From Mesorhizobium jarvisii (GTDB taxonomy: Bacteria > Pseudomonadota > Alphaproteobacteria > Rhizobiales > Rhizobiaceae), in contig NZ_QZXA01000001.1 of NCBI RefSeq assembly GCF_003601985.1, forward strand, positions 62,001-126,000: a stretch of DNA of 64,000 nucleotides. Direction: 5' to 3'. Below, one piece after another: positions 36,227 to 45,763 of this stretch. Under the pieces are notes generated by a model. The model was not told the origin of the DNA and did no database searches. It was given only the letters and a program-made list of their open reading frames with translations. A program made the translations under genes and the position numbers. Every line of letters begins with the position of its first letter. Position 1 is the stretch's first letter.

Positions 36227-37051
36227 TCAGGCGGGGCTCGCCCCTGCCCTGCCGCTGGCGATGAAATGCGGATTGGCGAAATCCTCGTCGTCGGCCTGGT
36301 CGCGTTTGCCGTAAGCCAAGGGCTTGCCGTCCAGCGTGCGTGTCGTACCGCCAGCCGCGCGCAGCACCGCGTCGCCCGCCGCGGTGTCCCATTCCATGGT
36401 GCGTCCAAAGCGCGGATAGACATCCGCCTCGGCGCTGGCAAGAAGACAGAATTTCAAGGACGACCCAACGGAAACGATCTCGGCGGCGCCGAGGTCGCGA
36501 ATATAGGCTTCGGTTTCCGGCGTGTTGTGGGAGCGGCTGGCAACCACGGCCAGCGGTGACGCGGCCGCTCTCACCGAAATCGGCCGGCGGCCGATGATCT
36601 GATAGTCGTCATCGATTTCCAGGGCTTCCGCGCTGCCCGGCCGTCCCGAAAAGAAGCGGCCGGTGCAAGGCGCGAAGACGACGCCGACTTCCGGCACGCC
36701 ATGGCGGACAAGCGCGATGTTGACGGTGAAGTCGGTGCGGCGATTGACGAATTCCTTGGTGCCGTCGAGCGGGTCAATAAGGAAAAAGGCCTCGCCGAGA
36801 TCGGTCGGCATGATTCCAGCCGCCGCTTCCTCTTCGGCCACGCAGGGAATGTCGGGAAATGCCGCGCGCAGGCCGGAGAGGATGATCTTCTCGCTCTCGC
36901 GGTCCGCCTCAGTCACCGGCGAGGCGTCCGATTTCCGGTCGACGGCGCAGCCGGCGTGGAAGACGCGCATCACCTCACGTCCAGCCGCCAGGGCCAGCCG
37001 CTCGAAGATGTCGAGCATCGACCTATCGTCAGATACCGCCGCCACTTTCAT
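36227..37051 (-). CDS. cysQ: 3'(2'),5'-bisphosphate nucleotidase CysQ
   Basis: About 274 residues of the inositol-monophosphatase superfamily, with metal-site motifs VAEEE and [11 protein letters not shown] and the later [10 protein letters not shown]. It hydrolyses 3'-phosphoadenosine-5'-phosphate, the by-product of PAPS-dependent sulfation or reduction. It is downstream of cysNC. The start is uncertain: ATGs at 37078, 37051 and 37018 are in frame; the first two overlap the end of cysNC, and alignment to E. coli CysQ (MLDQV...) favours 37018. Confidence 0.88.
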   Translation of the reverse strand: MKVAAVSDDRSMLDIFERLALAAGREVMRVFHAGCAVDRKSDASPVTEADRESEKIILSGLRAAFPDIPCVAEEEAAAGIMPTDLGEAFFLIDPLDGTKEFVNRRTDFTVNIALVRHGVPEVGVVFAPCTGRFFSGRPGSAEALEIDDDYQIIGRRPISVRAAASPLAVVASRSHNTPETEAYIRDLGAAEIVSVGSSLKFCLLASAEADVYPRFGRTMEWDTAAGDAVLRAAGGTTRTLDGKPLAYGKRDQADDEDFANPHFIASGRAGASPA

Positions 37052-38966
37052 ATTGGTCTTCGGCAATGTCGCGCTCATTCAGCCAATGTTCCAGGGCATC
37101 TACCATCTCTTCCGCCGATTTGCCGAGCGTCTTCAGATGGATCTCCGGGTTTTCCGGTGCTTCGTAAGGTGAATCCACGCCGGTGAAATTCTTGATCTCG
37201 CCATTCAGCGCGCGCGCATAAAGCCCCTTCGGATCACGCCTGGCGCATTCCTCGAATGGCGTGTCGACAAACACCTCGATGAACTCGCCATCGGCCATCA
37301 ATTCGCGCGCCATGCGCCGTTCGGCGCTGAACGGCGAAATGAACGAGACAATGACGATCAACCCGGCATCGGCCATCAGCTTGGCCACTTCAGCGACCCG
37401 GCGGATGTTCTCGACGCGGTCGGCATCGGTGAAGCCGAGATCGCGGTTGAGACCGTGACGGACATTGTCGCCGTCCAGAATATAGGTGTGCCGGCCGGTG
37501 GCGAACAGCTTCTTCTCGAACAGGTTGGCGATGGTCGACTTGCCGGAGCCGGAAAGCCCGGTGAACCACAACACGGCAGGGCGCTGGTTCTTCATGTCGG
37601 CGCGCACGCGCTTGCCGACATCGAGCGATTGCCAGTGGATGTTCTCGGCACGACGCAGCGAGTGCACGATCATGCCCGCGCCGACGGTGGCGTTCGAGAT
37701 GCGGTCGATCAGGATGAAGGCGCCTGTGGTCCGGTTCTCGGCGAAGGGATCGAAGGCGATCGGCGCCCGTGTCGAGATGTTGCAGATGCCGACTTCATTC
37801 ATTTCAAGCGACTTGGCCGCCTCATGGGCGAAGTCGTTGACGTTGATGCGGTATTTCAGGTCGGTGACGGTGGCGCTGGTCTGGTCGGTTTCGGTGCGCA
37901 GGATGTAGGAGCGGCCCGGCAGCAGCGCATGCTCATCAAACCAGACGATGTTGGCTGCGAACTGATCGGCGACCTGCGGCCTGGCGGCCGGCGAAACCAG
38001 CATATTGCCTCTGGAGACCTCCACCTCGTCGTCGAGAACAAGCGTGATGGCCTGGCCGGCCACCGCCTGTTTGAGATCGCCGCCATGAGCGACAATGCGT
38101 TTGACATGCGAGGACTTGCCGGATTTGGCGACGACGACCTCGTCGCCTTGCACGATGGCGCCGGACGCGATCGTGCCGGCAAAGCCGCGGAAATCGAGAT
38201 TTGGGCGATTGACGTACTGCACCGGAAAACGGAACGGCTGCTCGACGGCAGCCTCTTCGACCGAAACGCTCTCGAGGTGCTCGATCAGCGTCGGGCCGGA
38301 ATACCACTGCATGTTGTCGGAGCGGCCGCTGACATTGTCGCCGTAGCGGGCCGACATCGGGATCGGCACGATGGTCTGGAAGCCGAGATCGCGCGAGAAT
38401 TGGCCGTAGTCTTCGACGATCCGGTCGAAGACCGCCTGGTCGAAATCGACGAGATCGATCTTGTTGACGGCCAGCACGATGTGGCGGATGCCGAGCAGCG
38501 AGGCGATGATCGAATGACGCCTCGTCTGGCGCAGCACCCCTTGCCTCGCATCGATCAGCACGATCGCCAGATCGGCGGTCGAGGCGCCTGTCGCCATGTT
38601 GCGCGTGTATTGTTCATGGCCGGGCGTGTCGGCGACGATGAACTTGCGCTTCGGTGTGGCGAAGAAGCGGTAGGCGACATCGATGGTGATGCCTTGCTCG
38701 CGCTCGGCCTCGAGACCGTCGACCAGCAGCGCGAAATCGATGTCGTCGCCAGTGGTGCCATGCTTGCGCGAATCGCGTTCGAGCGCGGCAAGCTGATCCT
38801 CGAAAATCTGCTTGGTGTCGGACAGGAGGCGCCCGATCAGCGTCGACTTGCCGTCGTCGACCGAACCGCAGGTCAGAAAGCGCAGCAGCGACTTCTTTTC
38901 CTGCGCGGCCAGGTAGTCGCGGATGCTGTCGGTGGGGGCGAGGCTTTTTGCCATGATGTGACGCAT
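37029..38966 (-). CDS. cysNC: Bifunctional sulfate adenylyltransferase subunit 1 / adenylylsulfate kinase
   Basis: A protein of 645 residues. The N-terminal GTPase half (about 1-440) has [17 protein letters not shown] and NKIDLVDF and drives APS formation with CysD. The C-terminal APS kinase (about 460-645) has the P-loop GLSGSGKST and makes PAPS. The same fusion occurs in rhizobial NodQ. It begins 2 nt after cysD. Because the kinase domain is present, the cell can supply PAPS for sulfotransferases. Nothing nearby suggests nodulation genes, so a general or polysaccharide role is more likely. Confidence 0.93.
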   Translation of the reverse strand: MRHIMAKSLAPTDSIRDYLAAQEKKSLLRFLTCGSVDDGKSTLIGRLLSDTKQIFEDQLAALERDSRKHGTTGDDIDFALLVDGLEAEREQGITIDVAYRFFATPKRKFIVADTPGHEQYTRNMATGASTADLAIVLIDARQGVLRQTRRHSIIASLLGIRHIVLAVNKIDLVDFDQAVFDRIVEDYGQFSRDLGFQTIVPIPMSARYGDNVSGRSDNMQWYSGPTLIEHLESVSVEEAAVEQPFRFPVQYVNRPNLDFRGFAGTIASGAIVQGDEVVVAKSGKSSHVKRIVAHGGDLKQAVAGQAITLVLDDEVEVSRGNMLVSPAARPQVADQFAANIVWFDEHALLPGRSYILRTETDQTSATVTDLKYRINVNDFAHEAAKSLEMNEVGICNISTRAPIAFDPFAENRTTGAFILIDRISNATVGAGMIVHSLRRAENIHWQSLDVGKRVRADMKNQRPAVLWFTGLSGSGKSTIANLFEKKLFATGRHTYILDGDNVRHGLNRDLGFTDADRVENIRRVAEVAKLMADAGLIVIVSFISPFSAERRMARELMADGEFIEVFVDTPFEECARRDPKGLYARALNGEIKNFTGVDSPYEAPENPEIHLKTLGKSAEEMVDALEHWLNERDIAEDQYESGGGI

Positions 38967-38968
38967 GG

Positions 38969-39874
38969 TCAGAAATACCCCTCGCGCTTCTTCTTTTCCA
39001 TCGAGCCGGCTTCGTCACGGTCGATCAGGCGGCCCTGACGCTCGGATGTGCGCGCGGTCAGCATCTCGCCGACGATGGCTTCGAGCGTGTCGGCATCGGA
39101 TTCGATGGCGCCGGTGAGCGGATAGCAGCCCAAAGTGCGGAACCGCACCAGGCGGTTCTCCACTGTCTCGCCGGGGCGCAGTTTCATGCGGTCGTCGTCC
39201 TTGAGGATCAGCATCCCGTCACGCTCCACCACCGGCCGTTCCTTGGCGAAATAGAGCGGCACGATCGGAATGTTCTCCTGCAGGATGTACTGCCAGATAT
39301 CGAGCTCGGTCCAGTTCGACAGCGGGAAAACGCGGATCGATTCACCCGATGCGATGCGGGTGTTGAAGATCTTCCACATTTCGGGACGCTGGTTCTTCGG
39401 ATCCCAGACATGTTGGGCATTGCGGAACGAGAATATGCGCTCCTTGGCGCGCGACTTCTCCTCGTCGCGGCGGGCGCCGCCAAAGGCGGCATCGAAACCG
39501 TATTTGTCGAGCGCCTGGCGCAGCGCCACCGTCTTCATCACGTGGGTGTGGGTGTTCGAGCCGTGGTCGAACGGATTGATGTTGTCGCGCACACCGTCTT
39601 CATTAACATGCACCAAAAGGTCGAAGCCGTGTTTTTGCGCCATCTGATCGCGGAAAGCGATCATCTCGCGGAACTTCCAGGTCGTGTCGACATGAAGAAA
39701 CGGGAAAGGCGGCTTGGCGGGATAGAACGCCTTCATTGCCAGATGCATCAGCACGGATGAATCCTTGCCGACCGAATAGAGCATGACCGGCTTGGCAAAG
39801 GCGGCCGCAACCTCGCGGAAAATGTGGATGGACTCGGCTTCAAGCCGCTGCAGATGCGTAAGCGCTGTTATCAT
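38969..39874 (-). CDS. cysD: Sulfate adenylyltransferase subunit 2
   Basis: A protein of 301 residues, the family norm. The ATP-pyrophosphatase loop SVGKDSSVL is near residue 33, followed by [12 protein letters not shown] and [15 protein letters not shown]. With CysN it forms APS from sulfate and ATP. The ATG at 39874 ([15 protein letters not shown]) matches the family start; the upstream extension of 44 codons is not conserved. No strong ribosome site is seen. Confidence 0.93.
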   Translation of the reverse strand: MITALTHLQRLEAESIHIFREVAAAFAKPVMLYSVGKDSSVLMHLAMKAFYPAKPPFPFLHVDTTWKFREMIAFRDQMAQKHGFDLLVHVNEDGVRDNINPFDHGSNTHTHVMKTVALRQALDKYGFDAAFGGARRDEEKSRAKERIFSFRNAQHVWDPKNQRPEMWKIFNTRIASGESIRVFPLSNWTELDIWQYILQENIPIVPLYFAKERPVVERDGMLILKDDDRMKLRPGETVENRLVRFRTLGCYPLTGAIESDADTLEAIVGEMLTARTSERQGRLIDRDEAGSMEKKKREGYF

Positions 39875-40365
39875 AGACTGTGAGCGTTCTCTCGTGCCTT
39901 GCGACAGAAGTCCTTGCGTCAAATCATCGAGCTTTGTGCCCGGTTCAAGCGTCGCTTCTGGACAAAGTGTTTCGTGCGGGCGTTCTAGCAGATCGGCGCA
40001 CGGCAAAACAATGCAAGACGAGCCCGGCAGCAGTCAGTTCGGGAATGATTTTTCCATGCTTTCGCCAAAACCCGGAAATTTCTGTTCGCAATGCCTGCAG
40101 CCGGGAAAAGGCCGGGAAAAAATTGCTCGGCAGACCATGACGACAGACGCTGCTTGAGCCCATTCCCAATCGTCGGGCACCGGCCGCCGATTTTAGGTGA
40201 CGACAAGCTCCACCGCACTATCGAAAAGACAGCCCAGCCGCTATACAACCTCCGGAAGCGGGCAAGATGCGTCATCAGGCATGGGCAAATTTCAACGCGA
40301 GCACATTCGGTTCCGCCGAACAGGATGTGCCGCATAGAGCTACTCGAGAATAGCGGGCCCGAAAC
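39875..40365. other. 491-bp intergenic region, cysD / ligase divergent promoters
   Basis: No convincing gene on either strand. It holds a tandem GGCCGGGAAAA-like direct repeat around 40097-40120 and a small dyad near the ligase start. It must contain the promoters of both divergent units. I found no resemblance to the sequence shared by 45381-45524 and 48442-48583. Confidence 0.4.
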
Positions 40366-41718
40366 TTGACCGGTCTTTCGTCTGCAAGACAGCAACTCAC
40401 GCCTTCGCGGATCAATATCTACTTCTCCATTCTTTGCTTCTTTTTTCCACCGGTTTTGGGATCGGTGGTCAGCTTCGTGTTCAATGGCGGCGCTCTGTGG
40501 TCCGTCCTGTTGCTCGCTCTCAGGAAAAGGCGCTTCAATATCGACCCGGCGATGATGGCGATGACCATCGCGATCTATGCCTATTGCGCGGCCAATCTGG
40601 TGGCGTCCATCGTCAACCACGCGATCGCCAGGGATGCATTGCACCTGATCCCGCTTGTCACCTTCCTGTTTTTCCCCATCTCCTATTCGACCTGGAGCAT
40701 TACGCAGAAGACAACGCTTGTCCGTATCATCGTACTGAGCAGCATGGCGGCCTGTTTTGTCGCGCTGCTTCTGGCGGTCTTCCAACAACATTGGCTTGGT
40801 ATCCGCGCCGAGGGTGGGGCCGGGAATGCAATTGTGTTCGCGGAGGTCCTCTGCCTTGCCGTGGTGGTCTGCGTGGCAGGCGCCCTGTCGGATACAGAGA
40901 GACACAGGATCGCCCTCATTTGTGCGGCACTTGGCGGGACGATCGCCATCATCTACTCCGGCACCCGAATTGTCTGGCTGGCACTGCTGATTGCCGGTAT
41001 CGCCGTTCTGCTGATCAACCAGCATAGGCTCAAGGGAAGGAACGCCATTCGCCTGCTGGTGCTGTTGCTGGCGGCCGGCGCCGTGATCGCTGCTGTCGGC
41101 TTCCAGACCATATCCGGGCGTGTCGACTTTCTGCGTTCCGACTTGGACGCGCTCGCCCTCAAGGGTGACCACACGACGGCTATAGGATTGCGATTGGCCG
41201 TGTGGGACATTGGTCTGAAAGCGTTTCGTGAGATGCCGCTGTTCGGACATGGAGTGGGTGCCACCCAGGCCTTGATAAAACAGGGCTTCCACGATCAGTT
41301 CGGGATGGATGCAGGCTTCAATCATTTCCACAACGGCTTCCTGACCGCCCTGGTGCAGGCAGGACTTCTGGGCGCCTTGACGCTGGCGGCGATCTTCGTC
41401 GTTGCCGCCAGGAATGCAGCCGTGGTTTTGCGAAATAGCACCGATCCTATCGAGCGTTTTGGCGCTACGATGATTGTCATCGTGGTGATCACCTATCTCA
41501 CGTCCGGGATGACAGGCATCCTGATTGGCCACGACATTCTGGACTCGGTGCTGATGGTCTTCCTGGTGTCGGGAACGTATCTCGCCTCGGGCCGTCAGGC
41601 TCCGTTGCCGCAAGACCAGGCGTTTCCGCCCGAGACGGAAGAGCGCGTGCTTCCGCCGGTGACGGAAGACGCCCTTCTTCCAAGGATGGAACATCGGGCG
41701 CTTCGCTTCACTGAATAG
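40366..41718 (+). CDS. O-antigen ligase / polymerase-like membrane protein (WaaL/Wzy type)
   Basis: A protein of 450 residues with about ten membrane spans and the Wzy_C-type periplasmic loop HFHNGFLTALVQAGLLG preceded by GHGVGA. Because an ABC exporter (Wzm/Wzt) lies in the same cluster, ligase (joining O-antigen to lipid A-core) is more likely than Wzy polymerase. The start is a TTG at 40366; no ATG occurs before the first membrane spans. The C-terminal 40 residues are a hydrophilic tail rich in Glu, Pro and Arg. It is followed by the reductase gene 18 nt later. Confidence 0.75.
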   Translation: MTGLSSARQQLTPSRINIYFSILCFFFPPVLGSVVSFVFNGGALWSVLLLALRKRRFNIDPAMMAMTIAIYAYCAANLVASIVNHAIARDALHLIPLVTFLFFPISYSTWSITQKTTLVRIIVLSSMAACFVALLLAVFQQHWLGIRAEGGAGNAIVFAEVLCLAVVVCVAGALSDTERHRIALICAALGGTIAIIYSGTRIVWLALLIAGIAVLLINQHRLKGRNAIRLLVLLLAAGAVIAAVGFQTISGRVDFLRSDLDALALKGDHTTAIGLRLAVWDIGLKAFREMPLFGHGVGATQALIKQGFHDQFGMDAGFNHFHNGFLTALVQAGLLGALTLAAIFVVAARNAAVVLRNSTDPIERFGATMIVIVVITYLTSGMTGILIGHDILDSVLMVFLVSGTYLASGRQAPLPQDQAFPPETEERVLPPVTEDALLPRMEHRALRFTE

Positions 41719-41736
41719 CCGTTCGGGGCAAGACCA

Positions 41737-42690
41737 ATGAAAGTCCTGGTCACAGGCGCGACAGGCTTCATCGGTCGTCAGGTGGTGCATCGGCTTCGCG
41801 AGGCGGGCACCGAGCTCCGCCTCGCGTCCCGCTACCCGGAGAGGCTTGGTCCGGGACATGATGCCATGCAGATGCCCGATGTCGATGCGCCGGCGGCTGC
41901 CTTCCTGGCGCTTGCCAGGGGGGTTACCGATGTCGTTCATTGCGCGGGTCTGAACAATGATGAAGGCAACGCCACCGAAGCCGATTTTCGGGCGGCCAAT
42001 GCGGAATTGAGCGCAAGGCTGGCGCAGGCTGCGGCCGAACAGGCAAGTGGACGGTTCATCCTGCTCTCTTCGATCCGGGCCGTGATCGGCGCGCGCGTCA
42101 GCGCAACGATCGACGAGGACACGATTCCCCATCCGCAATGCGCCTATGGGCGCTCGAAGCGCGAAGCAGAGATCGGGGTGCTGGACGCCTATGCGTCGTA
42201 TGGCCGTTCCGACGCCACCGTATTGCGACTGCCCCCAGTCTACGGGGCCGGCATGAAAGGAAACTTGGCGGCGCTGATGCGCCTGGCCGATACGGGCCTG
42301 CCGCTGCCGAGAGGTGCCCTGACGGGAACCCGCTCGCTGCTGTCATCGCAATCGACGGCAGGCGCGGTATGGCATCTTCTCAGCCTTTCGGGGCGGCTGC
42401 GATCGATCTATGTCGCCAGCGATGTGCCGCCGGTTTCGATCGCCGACATTGTCGGCGCCTTTCGCGACGGTTTCGGACGGCCGAGGCGCCTTGTGGCCAT
42501 GCACGCCAAGCCGTTGCGTGCAGCCGCGATCCTCTTGGGCAAGCGGGCGTCCTGGGACAGCCTGACCGCGACACAGATATGCGACCCTTCCCTGCTCGTA
42601 TCCGAAGGCTGGCTGCCGGGAACCGGGACGCTGGAGCGGCTGGCCGAAATAGCGCGGCTCGGAGACGCTCAATCGCCCCCGTGGCGATAG
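41737..42690 (+). CDS. NAD-dependent sugar epimerase/reductase (WreQ/WbpV-like)
   Basis: A protein of 317 residues, extended short-chain dehydrogenase: LVTGATGFIGRQVVHRLREA, active-site Ser in LLSSIRAV and YGRSK (Tyr-x-x-x-Lys). Next to a WbpM-like dehydratase and an initiating sugar transferase, it best fits the 4-reductase that completes N-acetylquinovosamine, as WreQ does in Rhizobium etli. The role is inferred from context and general resemblance. Its 3' end overlaps the convergent sugar-transferase gene by 22 bp. Confidence 0.7.
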   Translation: MKVLVTGATGFIGRQVVHRLREAGTELRLASRYPERLGPGHDAMQMPDVDAPAAAFLALARGVTDVVHCAGLNNDEGNATEADFRAANAELSARLAQAAAEQASGRFILLSSIRAVIGARVSATIDEDTIPHPQCAYGRSKREAEIGVLDAYASYGRSDATVLRLPPVYGAGMKGNLAALMRLADTGLPLPRGALTGTRSLLSSQSTAGAVWHLLSLSGRLRSIYVASDVPPVSIADIVGAFRDGFGRPRRLVAMHAKPLRAAAILLGKRASWDSLTATQICDPSLLVSEGWLPGTGTLERLAEIARLGDAQSPPWR

Positions 42691-43223
42691 AGCGTTCCAA
42701 ATAGGATGCGAAGGTCGAGCGAGAACGACACCGTCCTGAGATAGGCGGCATCCGTTTCGGCCAGAAGCTGCGGGTTGGACATGTCGATGCCCCTGATCTG
42801 GGCCATGCCGGTAATGCCCGGTCGTGCCGCCAAAACCCCCAGCTGCCGGCGGCGCTCGATCAGTTCCGTCTGTGTCGGCAGGCAAGGGCGCGGCCCGACC
42901 AGGCTCATCTCGCCCCGAAGAACATTCCAGAATTGCGGCAGCTCATCGAGCTTGAACTTCCGCAAGGTCCTTCCGACCGCGGTCACGGCATTTGCTGGCG
43001 CCTCGTGCGAGGGCAAGGACGGCGTTCCCTGATACATCGTCCGCAATTTGTGGCAGCGAAACAACACACCATCGCGGCCGACCCGCGTCTGTGAAAAAAT
43101 CACCGGACCGGGCGACGATGCCCGCACCGCAAGCATGCAGAGCAATAGAACAGGGGATGTCACCAACAACAGCAAGACTGCCGCGACGAGATCGAAGGCG
43201 CGCTTCAGTCCCTTCACGGCCAT
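42669..43223 (-). CDS. Initiating sugar transferase (undecaprenyl-phosphate sugar-1-phosphate transferase)
   Basis: A protein of 184 residues, a small bacterial sugar transferase with one N-terminal membrane hairpin ([19 protein letters not shown]). Family motifs: [45 protein letters not shown] and RPGITG. It transfers a sugar phosphate to undecaprenyl phosphate to start an O-unit. It resembles WreU/WbpL-like starters; the sugar is probably QuiNAc or its 4-keto precursor given its neighbours. Confidence 0.8.
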   Translation of the reverse strand: MAVKGLKRAFDLVAAVLLLLVTSPVLLLCMLAVRASSPGPVIFSQTRVGRDGVLFRCHKLRTMYQGTPSLPSHEAPANAVTAVGRTLRKFKLDELPQFWNVLRGEMSLVGPRPCLPTQTELIERRRQLGVLAARPGITGMAQIRGIDMSNPQLLAETDAAYLRTVSFSLDLRILFGTLYRHGGD

Positions 43224-43233
43224 CCCCTGATCA

Positions 43234-43310
43234 CTAGAGCCATTTTAGGAAGAGTGTGAAACGGTTTCCCCAGCAAAAGCCAGAAGCGCTTTCCCGGCGG
43301 AAATTGCTCC
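43234..43310 (-). repeat. Short intergenic repeat ending in GCTCTAG (copy 2)
   Basis: On the minus strand it reads from CAATTTCCGCCGGGAAAGCG through GGGAAACCGTTTCACACTCT to GGCTCTAG. It shares the AAACCGTTTC.CACT...GCTCTAG core with 22691-22744 and has a longer middle. It lies between the sugar transferase and dehydratase genes. Confidence 0.5.
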
Positions 43311-43377
43311 GACACCGCCGGCCGCGGAATCGATATCCAGGCAAAATCCCGCCATTCAACCGTCAGCTGCAACGTAT

Positions 43378-45366
43378 CTAACCTGCTTGCCCGACCGTTC
43401 TCGGACCAGTTTCCTGCCGCGTGTCGGGCGCTGGCGTCTCCGGCAGATGGAGTTGCGCCAACACGGCAAGGGCGGAAGCCTTGTCCTGGCTCTTCATTGC
43501 CGCCTGCAACGCGGCCAGCGAGGCCTGAACCCTAGGCCACGCCACCACATCGGTCCTGAGACCGAAGATCTTGGCGATGTCGAGCGTGATGATCTCTTCA
43601 TTGGCGCCCTGGAGCGTCTCATGCAGCTTCTCGCCGGGTCTGATACCGGTGAAGCGGATCGGGATATCCGCATAGGGCGTCTTGCCGGCCATGCGGATCA
43701 TGGTTTCCGCGACTTCGAGAATCGGCACGGGTTTGCCCATGTCCAGCATATAGATGGCATAGTCGTCCTTGCCGTTACGCGACTGGGCGTCGGCGGCCGC
43801 CATGATGACGAGGTCGACGGCTTCCGCCACCGTCATGAAATAACGGGTCATGCGTCGATCGGTAATCGTGACCGGGCCGCCGGCTTCGATCTGTGCCTGG
43901 AAGATGGTCGCCACCGAACCATTGGAGCCAAACACGTTGCCGAACCGCACGGCTATGAATTTGGTTCCGGAACGGCGCCCGTCCGGCGCGATTGCGTGGC
44001 TTTCGTGCAAGGAACTGACGAGTTGCTCGGCGGCTCTCTTTGTGATGCCAAGCACCGAGGTCGGATCCACGGCCTTGTCGCTCGATATGAGCAGGAACTG
44101 CGGAACACCGCATTTGGCGGCAACCTCAGCGCAGACAAGCGTACCGAAAACATTGGTCTGGATAGCTGATTCCCAGTTCTCCTCGAGCAGCGGAACGTGC
44201 TTCAGAGCCGCGGCATGAAAGATGATGTCCGGTTTGAATTCCGTGACGACACGCGTCATCTGACGCCGGTCCGCGACATCGACAATGCGCACCTTCAGGC
44301 GATCATGGTCCTTTTCGTCGACATACTGGCTCAACTGGAAGATGCCGAACTCGGAATTGTCGGCGACCAGCACCGCCCCTGCTCCCAGCTCCAGCGACCG
44401 CTTGACCAGCGTGCGGCCGATAGATCCGGCGCCTCCCGTCACCAGGACGCGCTTGCCGTCGACGAAGGCACCAATACGCGCGATATCGGACGGCACGGTC
44501 GGGCGGCGCAGGATCGTTTCCATCTCGACTTCGTCGAGAACGATCTTTCCCTCCTGCCCAAGCTGCGAAAGGCTCGAGAACTGCAAGACGGTTATGCCGC
44601 CATGCCGGGCGACACGCACAAGCTCGGAATATTCCTCGATCTCATGCTCGACACCGCTGCCGAAAATAAGCAGGTCGATGCTCCTGGTGCCGGCGGCGTA
44701 GTCCTCCAGGACATCGATCAGGCGTGGCCGGGACGCCACCACGGGAACACCTTGAATCCGTGTACCCAACGGTGCGCCACGCTCGGTCGCCATGATGCCG
44801 GCAATGGAATAATCGGTCGGCTCTGCCGTGCGCGTGAAGCGAATGATCAGGTCGGCCTCACCAAGCCGACCGACGAACAGCGCCCGCCTGGCCTGCACTT
44901 TGTCGACCCTGTGGGTAAGGATGCCCCAACTCGCGCCGTCGCGAAGAAATCGGTAGAACAGCCGCGGCGCCGATATGATGGTAAAGGAAACGAGGAAAAA
45001 GACGATGAATTGGCGTTCGTTGAGGCCAGCCACGGGCTGGATGAAACGAAACATCAACGAAAGAGCATAGAGCACGACCGTCAGAATCGCACAGCTCTTC
45101 AGAATGTTGAAAAAGTCCGGAGTCGAGGCAAAGCGCCAGATCGTGGTGTAGAGACCACAATATCTGAACAGCAGGTGACTGATGAGAACGATCCCGAGCC
45201 AGGTGACCAGGCCTTGGTAGGAGAATGCATCGAACGAAAGGTCTGACCGGGAGAGGACGAGACTAAGCGCCACCGCAACCAGGACCATGAGCAGGTCCTG
45301 GACCATGATGATGACGCGCCGTATCTTCGGTCGAAATCCGAACACGGCTTCTGCATAGGAAGTCAT
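43378..45366 (-). CDS. UDP-N-acetylglucosamine 4,6-dehydratase, membrane type (WbpM/CapD/WreV-like)
   Basis: A protein of 662 residues. Four N-terminal membrane spans are followed by a CoA-binding-like domain and a C-terminal dehydratase domain with VLVTGGAGSIGRTLVKRSLE (near 313) and SSDKAVDPTSVLGITKRAAE (near 430-445). The catalytic Tyr of short-chain dehydrogenases, Met in WbpM, is Leu here, four residues before Lys. It should make UDP-4-keto-6-deoxy-GlcNAc at the membrane. It lies 154 nt upstream of the sugar transferase on the same strand. Confidence 0.82.
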   Translation of the reverse strand: MTSYAEAVFGFRPKIRRVIIMVQDLLMVLVAVALSLVLSRSDLSFDAFSYQGLVTWLGIVLISHLLFRYCGLYTTIWRFASTPDFFNILKSCAILTVVLYALSLMFRFIQPVAGLNERQFIVFFLVSFTIISAPRLFYRFLRDGASWGILTHRVDKVQARRALFVGRLGEADLIIRFTRTAEPTDYSIAGIMATERGAPLGTRIQGVPVVASRPRLIDVLEDYAAGTRSIDLLIFGSGVEHEIEEYSELVRVARHGGITVLQFSSLSQLGQEGKIVLDEVEMETILRRPTVPSDIARIGAFVDGKRVLVTGGAGSIGRTLVKRSLELGAGAVLVADNSEFGIFQLSQYVDEKDHDRLKVRIVDVADRRQMTRVVTEFKPDIIFHAAALKHVPLLEENWESAIQTNVFGTLVCAEVAAKCGVPQFLLISSDKAVDPTSVLGITKRAAEQLVSSLHESHAIAPDGRRSGTKFIAVRFGNVFGSNGSVATIFQAQIEAGGPVTITDRRMTRYFMTVAEAVDLVIMAAADAQSRNGKDDYAIYMLDMGKPVPILEVAETMIRMAGKTPYADIPIRFTGIRPGEKLHETLQGANEEIITLDIAKIFGLRTDVVAWPRVQASLAALQAAMKSQDKASALAVLAQLHLPETPAPDTRQETGPRTVGQAG

Positions 45367-45380
45367 TGGCGAGTATTGAA

Positions 45381-45524
45381 CTCCAGGCGTGAGAACTTCA
45401 ACACTAATGCGGCGTCAGATCGAATACCATCCGTCACCGGCCACCTGTTCTCAGCGTCAAATCCTCGGCCCCCGCCGTCGCTACCGCATAGCGTGGACGT
45501 GAGGTCATCGCCAGAGATTTCTTC
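45381..45524 (+). repeat. Shared upstream sequence, copy 1 (between dehydratase and phosphohexomutase)
   Basis: This stretch aligns with 48442-48583. Matching blocks include CTCCAGGC near the left end, TTCTCA, CGGCCC, CGCATA, GTGG, GTCAT and GCCAGAG. The best part is 45447-45524, roughly two-thirds identical by eye. The whole 45367-45763 gap holds no credible gene, so it is probably a duplicated promoter or leader region. Confidence 0.55.
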
Positions 45525-45763
45525 ACAGACGGTTCGATCGGGGTCAAGTGTCGGCCAGGATATCGCGCAACCGGCGGGGAGGTTTAAGGTTCACGCTGTT
45601 GCCAGGAGCAGGTCAGGCGATGCGATTGGCTGCCGTCTGACGCACTTTCTACAGCGCTGCCGTTGCCCGTTCGTTCATCGCGACGCACTATTTTTCAAGC
45701 TCTCGAGGAAACCTCGGGTGGGCGGCAAAGCGCTTTTCGGTTAACAGGGGAACCTACCTCAAT

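Noticed and set aside
36227..39874. Possibility that cysDNC is a nodPQ host-specificity locus
   Set aside because: There is no nod box and no nodulation gene nearby; the genes flank an O-antigen cluster and cysQ, so a general or surface-polysaccharide role is more likely.
39985..42138. 717-codon minus-strand frame opposite the ligase and reductase genes
   Set aside because: Low-complexity His/Gln/Arg/Asp-rich sequence without any domain; the plus strand encodes a membrane protein and a Rossmann enzyme.
45376..45744. 122-codon frame between the dehydratase and phosphohexomutase genes
   Set aside because: No ribosome site, no recognisable domain, and it covers the sequence shared with 48442-48583, where the frame is not kept.
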